This document shows, in pieces, positions 55,965 through 64,000 of a DNA stretch of 64,000 bases. Source of the DNA: Neobacillus bataviensis (GTDB taxonomy: Bacteria; Bacillota; Bacilli; Bacillales_B; DSM-18226); assembly GCF_019969725.1 (NCBI RefSeq), contig NZ_JAHXYW010000001.1, positions 558,001 through 622,000 of the forward strand, given 5' to 3'. A program made the position numbers and the translations under genes. Within the stretch, counting starts at the first letter, position 1; each line of letters starts with the position of its first letter. The notes below the pieces were generated by a model, which was given only the letters and a program-made list of their open reading frames with translations, was not told the origin of the DNA and made no database searches.

Positions 55965-56939
55965 TTACAGCTCTGATTTATCTTTATTAAATAAATCTTT
56001 ATGAGCGATAATTCCTTCAATACTTTCTGCTGATTTAACCGCGTTAATGATCGCCATCTCCATGACCTTTGCTGCAAGCCCGCCAATCACATCTACTGGA
56101 ACCCTGTCTCCTCCGGTAGCCACGGCAAAAATGGTGTCCCCATCAAACAGAGTATGAGCTGGATAAATCGTTCTTGCGTACCCGTCTTGAGCCATTTGGG
56201 CAACCTTCGTTGCCTCCGCCTTCGTTAAATCCGCATTGACCGCAATAACGCCAATTGTGGTATTAGACCCAACAGGAATAGTAGGTTGATAGTTTTTTTC
56301 AAGAAGCTTGATACTATCAACAAGCTTCCCTTCTTTATAAGGTCCTGCCAAAATTTCTCCCGTGGAAGGGTCGCGGACATCACCAGCAGGATTGACAGCC
56401 ACTATCGCCCCTATCACCACACCATTTTCTAAGCGGAGTGACGCACTACCGAGACCGCCCTTCATACAAAAGCCAGGACCAGCCAATTTTCCAACGGTAG
56501 CACCACAGCCGGCTCCGTAATTTCCTGTGCTAAACATTTCTGCTGTTGCCGCCTTTGCAGCCTCGTAACCCATCTGTTTATCGGGTCGAATTTTGGGGTC
56601 GCCGTACGGCAGATCAAACAACACAGCTGCTGGAACTATTGGAACCTTAGCGACACCCACATCTAAGCCGATCTCCTCATTCTCTAAGAATTGCATTACG
56701 CCGGAAGCGGCATCCAAACCAAACGCACTTCCACCGCTTAAACAGATGGCATGAACTTTATCAACTAAATTAACCGGGTCTAAAAGATCGGTTTCCCGGG
56801 TTCCGGGAGCGGACCCTCTTACATCCACCCCCGCTACCGCACCCCTTTCAAAAAGAATAGCGGTACAACCGGTCAATGCCTGTTGATTTTCTTTATTGCC
56901 AACTTTTACTCCCGGCACATCTGTAATTTGATTATGCAT
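55965..56939 (-). CDS. P1 (DmpA/NylC-type) autoprocessing aminopeptidase or amide hydrolase
   Basis: This 324-residue protein belongs to peptidase family S58 (P1), N-terminal nucleophile hydrolases that cut themselves to expose Ser or Thr. The motifs are VPGVKVGN at the start, ICLSGGSAFGLDAASGV, GAGCGATVGK, GGLGSAS and the processing segment PVGSNTTIGVIAVNADL (about 238-254), where cleavage before a Thr is expected. DmpA removes beta-alanyl or D-residues from short peptides and NylC splits nylon oligomers. The ATG is 3 bp after the ECF S gene stop, so it is part of that operon. Confidence 0.85.
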   Translation of the reverse strand: MHNQITDVPGVKVGNKENQQALTGCTAILFERGAVAGVDVRGSAPGTRETDLLDPVNLVDKVHAICLSGGSAFGLDAASGVMQFLENEEIGLDVGVAKVPIVPAAVLFDLPYGDPKIRPDKQMGYEAAKAATAEMFSTGNYGAGCGATVGKLAGPGFCMKGGLGSASLRLENGVVIGAIVAVNPAGDVRDPSTGEILAGPYKEGKLVDSIKLLEKNYQPTIPVGSNTTIGVIAVNADLTKAEATKVAQMAQDGYARTIYPAHTLFDGDTIFAVATGGDRVPVDVIGGLAAKVMEMAIINAVKSAESIEGIIAHKDLFNKDKSEL

Positions 56940-56942
56940 CCC

Positions 56943-57494
56943 TTATAAATCCTTAGAAATCTTTGATTTTTGTGTTTTGCCAATCTGTTTCCAAGCTAAT
57001 ACGACCGCTAATGTAACAATAGTACCTACAATGGCTTCAGGAATTCCGTTTGTGATTCCGACGGTCCAGGCTACTCCCGCGGTTAAATAATGGCGGACTA
57101 CAGCCATCGTTAACACAAGTACAGTATTCGCTAATGTCCCGATAAATGCAGCAGCACCAACCGCTATGTATTCATTTTTGCGGCGGAGTCCAACATATAT
57201 TAGCCATGCAGCCACACCGATAAAAAGCCGCGGTAAAATCGCTACTAATGGATCCTTAAAGAGAGGGACTGTTGCGTTTAGGAATGAGGATATTCCAAAA
57301 ATCGCGCCAACAATTAAGCCAACCAATGGTCCCTGCATAATCCCCCCAATAATAGCGGGAATGTGCATGATTGTGGCATTTCCAGCTGCTGTTGGAACTG
57401 GAATATACCCCAATCGTGTTACCCCTAATAAAATGGCAACTGCACCTAACACCCCAGCGATGACAATATCACGAACTGTTAAAGATTTTTTCAT
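56943..57494 (-). CDS. ECF transporter S component (substrate-binding)
   Basis: This 183-residue membrane protein has about six helices. The N terminus RDIVIAGVLGAVAILLG fits the Ala-rich helix 1 through which S components bind EcfT, and the loop GNATIMHIPAIIGGIMQGP resembles vitamin-type S subunits of the HmpT/PanT/FolT-like groups. Substrate is not identifiable by sequence alone. It is in an operon with its own T and two ATPase genes, so this is a group I (dedicated) ECF importer. It is coupled to the P1 peptidase gene downstream. Confidence 0.85.
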   Translation of the reverse strand: MKKSLTVRDIVIAGVLGAVAILLGVTRLGYIPVPTAAGNATIMHIPAIIGGIMQGPLVGLIVGAIFGISSFLNATVPLFKDPLVAILPRLFIGVAAWLIYVGLRRKNEYIAVGAAAFIGTLANTVLVLTMAVVRHYLTAGVAWTVGITNGIPEAIVGTIVTLAVVLAWKQIGKTQKSKISKDL

Positions 57495-57598
57495 TCAAAT
57501 ACTCCCCTTTTGTTTTTGGATTTTTTAAACAGGCTCTTTATTTGCTAAAAGATTGTGTTTTTTTGATTCGCCGATAAACATTCGAAAACAGCCTTTAA

Positions 57599-58441
57599 TT
57601 AAAAAGGAAACGGATAAAAAAGTAATAGTAATGAGAAAAGCAGTCCAACCAGTAGGACAAGATAGTCCTTCGTAATTGCTTTATATACGGAGTAGGAACT
57701 CCTTTCGCCTCCTGGGGTATAGCAGCGTGATTCCATTGCAAGAATCAAATCCTCCGCCCTTGATAAGGCGATATTAAATAAAGGGATAATGATTGGAAAC
57801 ATTTCTTTTGTTCTTTGAACAATTCTCCACCAGCCGCCAGTACCAAAGTCAGCTCCTCTTGAGGCTTGTGCTTTCATCATTTTTTCCATCTCGATGGCGA
57901 AGGTTGGGACGAATCGAATTGCAATCGTTGTAATTAATGAGATTTCGTGGACAGGAAACTTAATTTTCTTTAACGGGCTCAATAAGCTTTGAATGGAATG
58001 TGTTAATTCTGTGGTGGAAGTTGATAAGGTGAGAACACTGCTTAAGAAGATAATTTCAATAAATCGAACGGCAGATACAACTACCAAACGAATGCTTTCA
58101 CTGGTGATTAAGATAAAGCCATAATCCACATACACCCTGCCATCAGAAAAGAGCTGTCCTTGAAAAAGCAGCTGTAAAACAGCTAATATGACAATAAATG
58201 GAATGGCTGGTTTCACACCGGATAAACCGTAGCTGATTGGGATTTTGGATGCCCAGAATAAATAAAGAGATAAAACTAGACCAATGGCATTTCCGAAATA
58301 ACTCGTATTAAAGGCAATCGCCACCACGAGAATGACAAAAACAAGAAGCTTTATTCTTGGGTCTAATCGATGAATAAATGAGCCTGTTGGTACGTATTGA
58401 CCGATTGTAATACTACGGGATATTTCAAATTCGCTGGACAT
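57599..58441 (-). CDS. ECF transporter transmembrane component EcfT
   Basis: This protein of about 280 residues has four to six helices and the two EcfT cytoplasmic signature motifs with the Ala-Arg-Gly triplet: QASRGADF (about 182-189) and ESRCYTPGG (about 240-248). It joins the S component to the ATPases and turns ATP hydrolysis into a toppling motion of S. The ATG at 58441 follows GGAGGGTTCAGAAC and overlaps the end of the second ATPase by 17 bp; a longer frame starts at 58468. The 104-bp gap to the S gene has no terminator. Confidence 0.87.
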   Translation of the reverse strand: MSSEFEISRSITIGQYVPTGSFIHRLDPRIKLLVFVILVVAIAFNTSYFGNAIGLVLSLYLFWASKIPISYGLSGVKPAIPFIVILAVLQLLFQGQLFSDGRVYVDYGFILITSESIRLVVVSAVRFIEIIFLSSVLTLSTSTTELTHSIQSLLSPLKKIKFPVHEISLITTIAIRFVPTFAIEMEKMMKAQASRGADFGTGGWWRIVQRTKEMFPIIIPLFNIALSRAEDLILAMESRCYTPGGERSSYSVYKAITKDYLVLLVGLLFSLLLLFYPFPF

Positions 58442-59321
58442 GTTCTGAACCCTCCTTCTTGCCGGCAAGAACCTTCATAATTTCCTCTGCTGCTTCCATG
58501 ACGGAAAAAGCTTCCGTATTTACCTGGTATCCAAGATCAGTTAATTTATAAAGAACCTGTACTGTTTCGGGGGTCCCTATTTGATGATTCTGCAGTTTTT
58601 CTTTATCCGTAAAAATTTCTTTCGGGGTGCCTGTTAACACGTCGGTTCCTTCTGCCATCACATATACTCGGTCTGCCAGCATGGCAACCTCTTCCATATT
58701 GTGTGACACAAAAACGACCGTTAATTTTTCTTCCTTGTTTAACCGTTTAATTTTATCCAGCAATTCCTTTCTTGACCTCGGATCCAGACCAGCTGTAGGT
58801 TCATCAAGAACTAATATCTTCGGTTTTAAGGCTAGAATTCCTGCTAAGGCTACCTTCCGTTTCTGACCGCCGCTTAACGCAAAGGTCTGTCTGTCCTTCA
58901 TTTCCTCAAAATCTAAACCAACCACGTCCATCGCCCATTTGACCCGCTCCCTCACCTCCTTAAGTGGAAGACCTAATTTAAAGGGCCCATAGGCAATGTC
59001 ATCACCTATAATTTTTTCAAAAATCTGATCCTCCGGGTTTTGAAAAACAAGTCCCACTTTTTGCCTCAGTGTTTTCAAATCCACCTTTTTCTTCGATAAA
59101 TCTTCCCCATCAATGATTACTTTTCCAGATTCCGGACGCATCAGTCCATTGAAATGCTGGATTAGAGTCGACTTTCCGGATCCTGTATGGCCAATGATGG
59201 CTATGCATTCACCTTCTTCTGCATAAAGGTTGGCTCCTTTTAAGGCAACATGCTCCATTGGGGTTCCCTTCATATACGTATGGGATAGGTTTTCTATTTC
59301 GATGATTGGCCTGCCCGTCAT
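58425..59321 (-). CDS. ECF transporter ATPase A'
   Basis: This 298-residue ABC ATPase has Walker A GHTGSGKST (about 43-51), Q-loop VFQNPEDQIFEKIIGDDIAYGP (about 91-112), signature LSGGQKRKVALAG (about 148), Walker B ILVLDEPTAGLD and the His-loop SHNMEE. This is the EcfA2 type. Its start ATG overlaps the A gene stop (ATGA), and its end overlaps the ecfT start, so the three genes are translationally coupled. Confidence 0.87.
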   Translation of the reverse strand: MTGRPIIEIENLSHTYMKGTPMEHVALKGANLYAEEGECIAIIGHTGSGKSTLIQHFNGLMRPESGKVIIDGEDLSKKKVDLKTLRQKVGLVFQNPEDQIFEKIIGDDIAYGPFKLGLPLKEVRERVKWAMDVVGLDFEEMKDRQTFALSGGQKRKVALAGILALKPKILVLDEPTAGLDPRSRKELLDKIKRLNKEEKLTVVFVSHNMEEVAMLADRVYVMAEGTDVLTGTPKEIFTDKEKLQNHQIGTPETVQVLYKLTDLGYQVNTEAFSVMEAAEEIMKVLAGKKEGSEHVQRI

Positions 59322-60172
59322 GTTCCCACCTCCTCTTTGTGAAATTTCTCCACTTCTTCAATAAACTCATTTTCCTGAATGATGTCCTTTGAAAAAGTGT
59401 TAAATTGGCTGTGAATCACTTCGGCCATTTGGCTCACTGAAGGCACTTCTAATTGCAGATTTTCTAATTCCAGCTTATGTTTAAAAATTTCAAGCGGCGG
59501 ACCATCCATGACAATCTGCCCGCCTTCAATGACGATAATCCGGTCAGCTTCCGCCGCTTCCGACATATGGTGTGTAACGGTAATAATCGTCATTCCCATA
59601 TTGTTCATTTTCCTCATCACCTGAAGAACTTCTTTCCGGCCAAAACTGTCTAGCATACTTGTTGCTTCATCAAAAACAATGCAATCTGGCTTCATAGCCA
59701 GCACCCCGGCAATCGCGACCCTTTGCTTCTGTCCCCCGGAGAGGTGATGCGGCGGTCTGTGGCGGAACTGAGACATTTTGACAACATTTAAAGCTTCATC
59801 TACTCTCTTTTTCATTTCTTCTCTTGGCACGCCAATATTCTCCAGGCCAAATGCTACATCTTCCTCCACAATCGTCGCAACGATTTGGTTATCTGGATGT
59901 TGGAATACCGTGCCAACCGCTTGACGAATAGATCGTTTCTTGTTGACATCCTTTGTGTTATGCCCGTGTACCCAGACATCCCCGCTGTCTGGAGTCAAGA
60001 TCCCGTTAAGGTGTTTGGATAAGGTAGATTTTCCTGATCCATTGTGGCCAATTATGGCTACATATTCTCCAGGGAATATGGAAAAGGAGATATTCTTAAG
60101 AACGGATACTTTCGTTTTTTCATTGATTTTGTATGAAAAAGAAACATTTTCTAAACGAATAATGGACTCCAT
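59318..60172 (-). CDS. ECF transporter ATPase A
   Basis: This 284-residue ABC ATPase has Walker A GHNGSGKST (about 41-49), Q-loop VFQHPDNQIVATIVEEDVAFG (about 89-109), signature LSGGQKQRVAIAG, Walker B CIVFDEATSMLD and H-loop THHMSEA. This is the EcfA1 type and first gene of the ECF cluster. The ATG follows AAAGGAGCATGAA. It begins 114 bp after the aldehyde dehydrogenase gene on the same strand; no terminator is visible there, so the ECF genes could be read together with the dehydrogenase operon. Confidence 0.87.
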   Translation of the reverse strand: MESIIRLENVSFSYKINEKTKVSVLKNISFSIFPGEYVAIIGHNGSGKSTLSKHLNGILTPDSGDVWVHGHNTKDVNKKRSIRQAVGTVFQHPDNQIVATIVEEDVAFGLENIGVPREEMKKRVDEALNVVKMSQFRHRPPHHLSGGQKQRVAIAGVLAMKPDCIVFDEATSMLDSFGRKEVLQVMRKMNNMGMTIITVTHHMSEAAEADRIIVIEGGQIVMDGPPLEIFKHKLELENLQLEVPSVSQMAEVIHSQFNTFSKDIIQENEFIEEVEKFHKEEVGT

Positions 60173-60285
60173 TTCATGCTCCTTTCATTTTTCTAATACT
60201 TAGAAATATTGGCTTTTCGAATGGTTTATTAATTGCTAGCATTCTACTGAAACAAAATCCCGTCATTACTGTCAAACTTACGCCC

Positions 60286-61743
60286 TTAATATTTCAGCGC
60301 CACGTTTTTTAATTGAGTATAATTTCGGAGTGCCTCTAGCCCTTTCTCCCGGCCAAAGCCGCTTTTTTTGTATCCGCCGAATGGCTGGGCGATGCCTCCA
60401 CCTGCCCCATAGTGATTGATGAATACTTGGCCGCATTGGAGCTGGCTGGCAACACGGTGAGCTCGCCCGCCGTTTTCAGTCCAAACACCGGCAACAAGTC
60501 CGTACGGTGTGCCATTTGCGATTTCGATTGCTTCTTCTTCTGATTCGAAAGTGGTTACTGTCAATACAGGGCCAAAGATTTCCTCCTGTGCAAGAAGATG
60601 GCTTGCAGGAACATTATCCAAGATGGTTGGCTGAAGGTAGTAGGCTAATTCTTTCCCTTCTATTACCTCACGCTCTCCACCGGTTACAATCCTAATTCCG
60701 TCTTGTTTAGCCAAATCAATAAAACTTTTAATACGATTAAATTGCTTTTCAGAGAGCACTGGTCCGAGATCATGATTGTCCATACCAGGACCGATTGAAA
60801 GCTTCTCCATAGCTGCCGCAAGCTTCCCTACGAAATTTTCTTTTATTGATTTTTCAATTACCAAACGGGACCCTGCAGAACAAGTCTGGCCTGCATTTTG
60901 CACAATGGACTTAAGCACCCACTTAAGTGCTTCCTCTTCATTACAATCTGCAAAGACAATATTTGGGGATTTTCCTCCAAGCTCAAGGGTAACGGGTACA
61001 ATATTTTGGGCAGCTGACTCCATAACTCTTTTCCCTGTCTCTACGGAACCAGTAAAAGTAATATGGTTTATATCAGGGTGACTTGAAAGCGCAGCACCTG
61101 CCTCATGGCCGTAGCCTGTAACAACATTCAAAATACCTTTTGGCAGCCCTAAAGGCTCTATTAATTCAACTAGTTTAAGAGTCGTTAACGGAGTATCTTC
61201 TGCTGGCTTCAAGATAGCAGCATTCCCGGTTGCAATAGACACAGAAATGCTTCTTGCTGCAATTTGCAAAGGATAATTCCACGGAATAATATGTCCGACA
61301 ATTCCGATCGGTTCACGAACAGTGTAATCAATGATTCCTGGTTCAACTGGAATCGTTTCTCCAAGAATTTTATCTGCTATTCCAGCGTAATATTCAAAAT
61401 AACGTACAGCAATCTCAACATCCACAGCAGATTGATTCAGTGGTTTTCCGACATCTAGCGTCTCTAACTTTGCTAATTCTTCCTTATTCTCACGAATGAT
61501 TTCCGCTGCCTGATAAAGAAGCTTCCCCCGATTATAAGGACTAAACGTCTTCCATTCTTTTGAATGAAATGCTTTTTTTGCTGCATTTACTGCAAGGTCA
61601 ATTTCCTCCTTGTCCCCTCTTGGAACAAAAGCTAAAGTTGAACCGTCTCCTGGATTTTTCACTTCTATTAATCTCTCTTTTTTAGGGACTATCCATTCAC
61701 CATCTATGTAACATCCTTGAATTTCTACATTAACTGCCGTCAC
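60286..61743 (-). CDS. NAD(P)-dependent aldehyde dehydrogenase
   Basis: This 485-residue enzyme oxidises an aldehyde to an acid. The catalytic Glu lies in LELGGKSPNIVFAD (about 255) and the catalytic Cys in QNAGQTCSAGSR (about 289). The N-terminal NAD site has PWNYPLQIA and KPAEDTPLTTL, and the C-terminal signature is FGGYKKSGFGREKG. The type resembles betaine aldehyde/4-aminobutyraldehyde dehydrogenases, without being assignable. It follows the SDR gene by 3 bp. Confidence 0.9.
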   Translation of the reverse strand: MTAVNVEIQGCYIDGEWIVPKKERLIEVKNPGDGSTLAFVPRGDKEEIDLAVNAAKKAFHSKEWKTFSPYNRGKLLYQAAEIIRENKEELAKLETLDVGKPLNQSAVDVEIAVRYFEYYAGIADKILGETIPVEPGIIDYTVREPIGIVGHIIPWNYPLQIAARSISVSIATGNAAILKPAEDTPLTTLKLVELIEPLGLPKGILNVVTGYGHEAGAALSSHPDINHITFTGSVETGKRVMESAAQNIVPVTLELGGKSPNIVFADCNEEEALKWVLKSIVQNAGQTCSAGSRLVIEKSIKENFVGKLAAAMEKLSIGPGMDNHDLGPVLSEKQFNRIKSFIDLAKQDGIRIVTGGEREVIEGKELAYYLQPTILDNVPASHLLAQEEIFGPVLTVTTFESEEEAIEIANGTPYGLVAGVWTENGGRAHRVASQLQCGQVFINHYGAGGGIAQPFGGYKKSGFGREKGLEALRNYTQLKNVALKY

Positions 61744-61746
61744 TAG

Positions 61747-62490
61747 TTAAATCCCCCTTCCACCATCTACATTTAAGACAGAACCTGTCACAATAGACGC
61801 TTCCTTTGAACACAAATAGACAAGGGAATTAGCAATATCACTAGGACTAATCAGCCTTCCCAATGGAACACTTTTCTTAAAAACACTTTCCTTTGTTGCC
61901 TCAATATCTGTATTCTTCGCTGCAAAATCCCCAAGCATATTCGTATCTGCCGGACCTGGGTTCACAACATTTACTCGAATCCCGTAATCGGCTAATTCAA
62001 TAGCCAATGCTTGCGAAAATGAAACGGCAGCTCCCTTTGAAGCGATATAAGCATTTAAGCCGGGCCGAGGCCTCACCATGGAAATAGAAGCGATATTAAC
62101 AATCACTCCACCACCATTGTTTTTCATATAAGGTACCGCAGCACGGCAAGTTAAAAAGGGGGCTGTAGCGTTTACACTCATAATCTTCTCCCAATCTGCT
62201 AAGCTCACTTCTTCAATCGGTGTTGCTGGCTGGGCGATTCCTGCAATATTAACAAGACCGTCGATCCGCTCAAATTTCTTAAATGCAGCTGAAAAAACAT
62301 TCGCAACTTCCTCTTCCTTTGTTAAATCCGCAGCAATCGGCAGTAGTTGATCGCTTTCCTCTACTCCATCCACATTTAGATCAACAGCTACCACTAAAGC
62401 TCCTTCTTCTAAAAATCGTTTAACCGTTTCTTTCCCCATTCCGCCCTGTGCACCTGTAACAACAAACACTTCATTTTCTAATCTCAACAT
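61747..62490 (-). CDS. Short-chain dehydrogenase/reductase
   Basis: This 247-residue classical SDR has the cofactor motif TGAQGGMGKE (about 12-21), D/N at AADL and NIAGIA, the catalytic Ser/Tyr/Lys (IASISMV, YIASKGAA, about 139-158) and the C-terminal GSVLNVDGGRGI. It oxidises or reduces an alcohol/ketone with NAD(P). The start overlaps the stop of the upstream dehydrogenase (TAATG). Its substrate presumably belongs to the same pathway as the aldehyde dehydrogenase. Confidence 0.88.
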   Translation of the reverse strand: MLRLENEVFVVTGAQGGMGKETVKRFLEEGALVVAVDLNVDGVEESDQLLPIAADLTKEEEVANVFSAAFKKFERIDGLVNIAGIAQPATPIEEVSLADWEKIMSVNATAPFLTCRAAVPYMKNNGGGVIVNIASISMVRPRPGLNAYIASKGAAVSFSQALAIELADYGIRVNVVNPGPADTNMLGDFAAKNTDIEATKESVFKKSVPLGRLISPSDIANSLVYLCSKEASIVTGSVLNVDGGRGI

Positions 62491-63572
62491 TATCGCCCCT
62501 CTTTAACAAATAGTGAGTGTTGTATAGCATCACAAATCGCTGAGCCCAACTCACTGGTCGTTGAATTGCCGCCTAAATCAGGTGTTTGTACTTCTTTTTT
62601 TACAAGTACCTTTTCAATTGACTCCAAAATGACTGCCGCTAAGTCCTTTCTACCTAAATGCTCAAGCATCAGTGCTGCCGACCAAATCTGTGCAATCGGA
62701 TTAGCGATGCCTTTACCGGCAATATCAGGAGCAGAACCATGGACAGGCTCGAACATGGAAGGGAAATCTCCTTCCGGATTTAAGTTTGCAGATGGGGAAA
62801 GCCCAAGCCCACCGACAACCGCGGAGCCTAAATCACTTAATATATCCCCAAACAAATTGGAAGCAACAACTACTTCAAAATCCTCTGGCCTAGAAACAAA
62901 ATAGGCTGCTAGAGCATCAATATAATAGCTTTGGAGATTAATAGCCTGAAAATCTTCACCAACCTCATTAACAGCCTCGTCCCATAGTTTCATTGAATGG
63001 ATGATCGCATTAGATTTTGTCGCGCTTGTAACTGTCCTCTTACCATGGTTTTTAGCATATTCAAAAGCAAATCTTGCAACTTTTTTCGTACCTGTTCGTG
63101 TGATAATAGTATTTTGAACAGCAATCTCCTGTTCTGTGCCTGGATACAATCTGCCTCCACTATTTGAGTATTCACCTTCAGCATTTTCCCTGACAATGAC
63201 AAAATCGATATTTTCACCTGTATACCGGCTAGGCACTCCCTTCAATAGTTTAACCGGGCGTAAATTAATGTACTGCTTGAAATTTTTCCGTATTGGCATA
63301 ATTAGCTCCCATACCGTTACATCATCAGGGACCCTTTTATCGCCTATCGCTCCGAATAAAATAGCATCATATTTTTTTAATGTATCGAGAGCGTCATCTG
63401 GCATCATTTTTCCATTCCTAAGATAATACTCACTGTTCCAATCAAATGTATCAATTTCGATTTGAAGTGAAGGGTCCAGCTTTTTGAGCAGTTCAATTAC
63501 TTTTACTGCTTCGTTCACTACCTCCGGGCCGATACCATCCCCGGGGATAACTGCAATCTGATAGTTAGTCAT
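62490..63572 (-). CDS. Tartrate/D-malate dehydrogenase-type enzyme (isocitrate/isopropylmalate family)
   Basis: This protein of about 360 residues belongs to the beta-decarboxylating dehydrogenases. IPGDGIGPEVV opens the fold. LRPVKLLKGVPSRYTGENIDFVIVRENAEGEYS fits the tartrate dehydrogenase/decarboxylase group (TtuC/DmlA) better than LeuB, and it has NLFGDILSDLGSAVVGGLGLSPSAN and EPVHGSAPDIAGKG. The likely reaction is oxidative decarboxylation of a 2-hydroxyacid with an acid at C3. The ATG at 63572 follows AGAGGTGGAAAAT; the GTG at 63581 is less likely. It leads the operon with SDR and aldehyde dehydrogenase. Confidence 0.85.
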   Translation of the reverse strand: MTNYQIAVIPGDGIGPEVVNEAVKVIELLKKLDPSLQIEIDTFDWNSEYYLRNGKMMPDDALDTLKKYDAILFGAIGDKRVPDDVTVWELIMPIRKNFKQYINLRPVKLLKGVPSRYTGENIDFVIVRENAEGEYSNSGGRLYPGTEQEIAVQNTIITRTGTKKVARFAFEYAKNHGKRTVTSATKSNAIIHSMKLWDEAVNEVGEDFQAINLQSYYIDALAAYFVSRPEDFEVVVASNLFGDILSDLGSAVVGGLGLSPSANLNPEGDFPSMFEPVHGSAPDIAGKGIANPIAQIWSAALMLEHLGRKDLAAVILESIEKVLVKKEVQTPDLGGNSTTSELGSAICDAIQHSLFVKEGR

Positions 63573-63617
63573 ATTTTCCACCTCTTATTTATTGAAATAA
63601 GATACGATCAAACTTAA

Positions 63618-63631
63618 ATAAAGCGCTTACA
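63618..63631 (-). promoter_or_regulatory. cre-like site before the dehydrogenase operon
   Basis: TGTAAGCGCTTTAT on the minus strand matches the cre consensus TGWAANCGNTNWCA except at its last two positions, with the palindromic centre AAGCGCTT. It lies 46 bp upstream of the ATG at 63572. Confidence 0.45.
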
Positions 63632-63662
63632 AGAGTAGAATGGATTAAGGACATTTCCATAT

Positions 63663-64000
63663 TTAATTTTCAGATTCATCTATTTTTGCTGAAAAAACCT
63701 TTTCTGGTAATTCAAGATGGTTACGCATTATTAAAGAAGCCTTACTGCTATTTCCATTTAAAATTTGAAAATAAATGCTTTCATGCTCCATTAATATCCT
63801 TTCAATAACGCCTGGAACCTGAAAAAATTTGGATATCTCTGAACGATAACTATCAATAAGAAGCGTAGTAATTTTTTGCAATACTTGATTATTTGAAGCT
63901 TTTGCTACAGCAATGTGAAATTCAACATCCCACTTAGCAAAATGTTCATAATCGTTTAAGCTTTCCTTCATACCCTCGATCGTTTTTTCAATTTCTAAAA
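63663..64000 (-). CDS. GntR/FadR-family regulator, FCD domain (partial)
   Basis: The visible 112 codons encode the end of an FCD ligand-binding domain: EHFAKWDVEFHIAVAKASNNQVLQKI, then ILMEHESIYFQILNGNSSKASLIMRNHLE, with the His residues (DVEFH, MEH, MRNH) that bind a metal and a carboxylate effector. The DNA-binding N terminus lies beyond the right edge and the frame is open to it. It is 90 bp upstream of the dehydrogenase operon on the same strand, and is its likely repressor. FCD regulators usually sense organic acids. Confidence 0.85.
   Translation of the reverse strand, partial: LEIEKTIEGMKESLNDYEHFAKWDVEFHIAVAKASNNQVLQKITTLLIDSYRSEISKFFQVPGVIERILMEHESIYFQILNGNSSKASLIMRNHLELPEKVFSAKIDESEN

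Noticed and set aside
57495..57598. TPP or other vitamin riboswitch ahead of the ECF S gene
   Set aside because: The gap is only 104 bp and no conserved riboswitch core was recognised.

Overview
The window looks like a chromosomal segment of a low-G+C Gram-positive of the family Bacillaceae (a Neobacillus/Peribacillus/Bacillus-type soil or plant-associated organism). The evidence is strong AGGAGG-type ribosome binding sites, GTG/TTG starts, and Bacillus-type orthologues: HssRS/HrtBA, AdaA/AdaB, an MhqR-operator dioxygenase, GltC, PrsA, YueF, YkhA, Pel and a YesN-type regulator. Most of the sequence is AT-rich. The amidase at 54.4-55.9 kb is clearly richer in G+C. No rRNA, tRNA or CRISPR array was seen, and there is no intact transposase.

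Layout. 1-3.4 kb: heme-efflux and heme-sensing operon hrtB-hrtA-hssR-hssS (hssS runs off the left edge), with an HssR direct repeat upstream. 3.5-10.4 kb: EamA permease and cysteine dioxygenase, nitronate monooxygenase, a PPP phosphatase, the adaA-adaB alkylation repair operon, an MhqR-controlled glyoxalase-type dioxygenase and an unknown protein. 10.5-22.6 kb: DUF4405 membrane protein, a 52-bp tandem palindromic repeat array, a flavodoxin-less CysJ-like reductase, a PrsA-like foldase, two aldo/keto reductases with a divergent AraC regulator, small proteins, gdhA with a divergent GltC-type regulator, and a YueF-type transporter. 22.7-27.2 kb: a SAM-I riboswitch reads into a cysteine-less MsrA-like gene, then a TetR regulator and a 1030-residue MMPL exporter. 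27.5-31.9 kb: a 50-residue protein, YkhA thioesterase, etfB-etfA and a MATE-like flippase.

32-40.5 kb is a pectin-degradation block: a YesN-type response regulator without an adjacent kinase, PL1 pectate lyase (cre upstream), PL9 lyase, a rhamnogalacturonan-type acetylesterase, and a pectinesterase whose signal peptide is cut off by one in-frame stop codon. 40.5-44.3 kb: a soluble sugar dehydrogenase, an MFS transporter and a ROK repressor with two 24-bp palindromic operators. 44.4-47.1 kb is a decayed tripartite tricarboxylate transporter locus (frameshifted tctC, a tctB stub joined by deletion to a DUF1537 kinase tail) beside an RraA-like gene and a probable IS3-family end relic. 47.2-51.7 kb: YitT, moeA, modA (no modBC) and TerC.

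51.7-54.4 kb is the least explained region: a degenerate 104-bp duplication, a two-gene operon ending in a CWC cysteine-rich protein, and a Fur-boxed operon for a PD-(D/E)XK-fold protein that keeps the four iron-sulfur cysteines but not the catalytic residues, followed by a CxxH/CxxC protein. 54.4-64 kb, all on the minus strand, holds a GntR/FCD regulator (partial), a tartrate-type dehydrogenase, SDR, aldehyde dehydrogenase, a complete group-I ECF importer (A, A', T, S), a DmpA/NylC-type P1 peptidase and an amidase. This reads as an uptake and catabolic cluster for an unidentified amide-containing compound.
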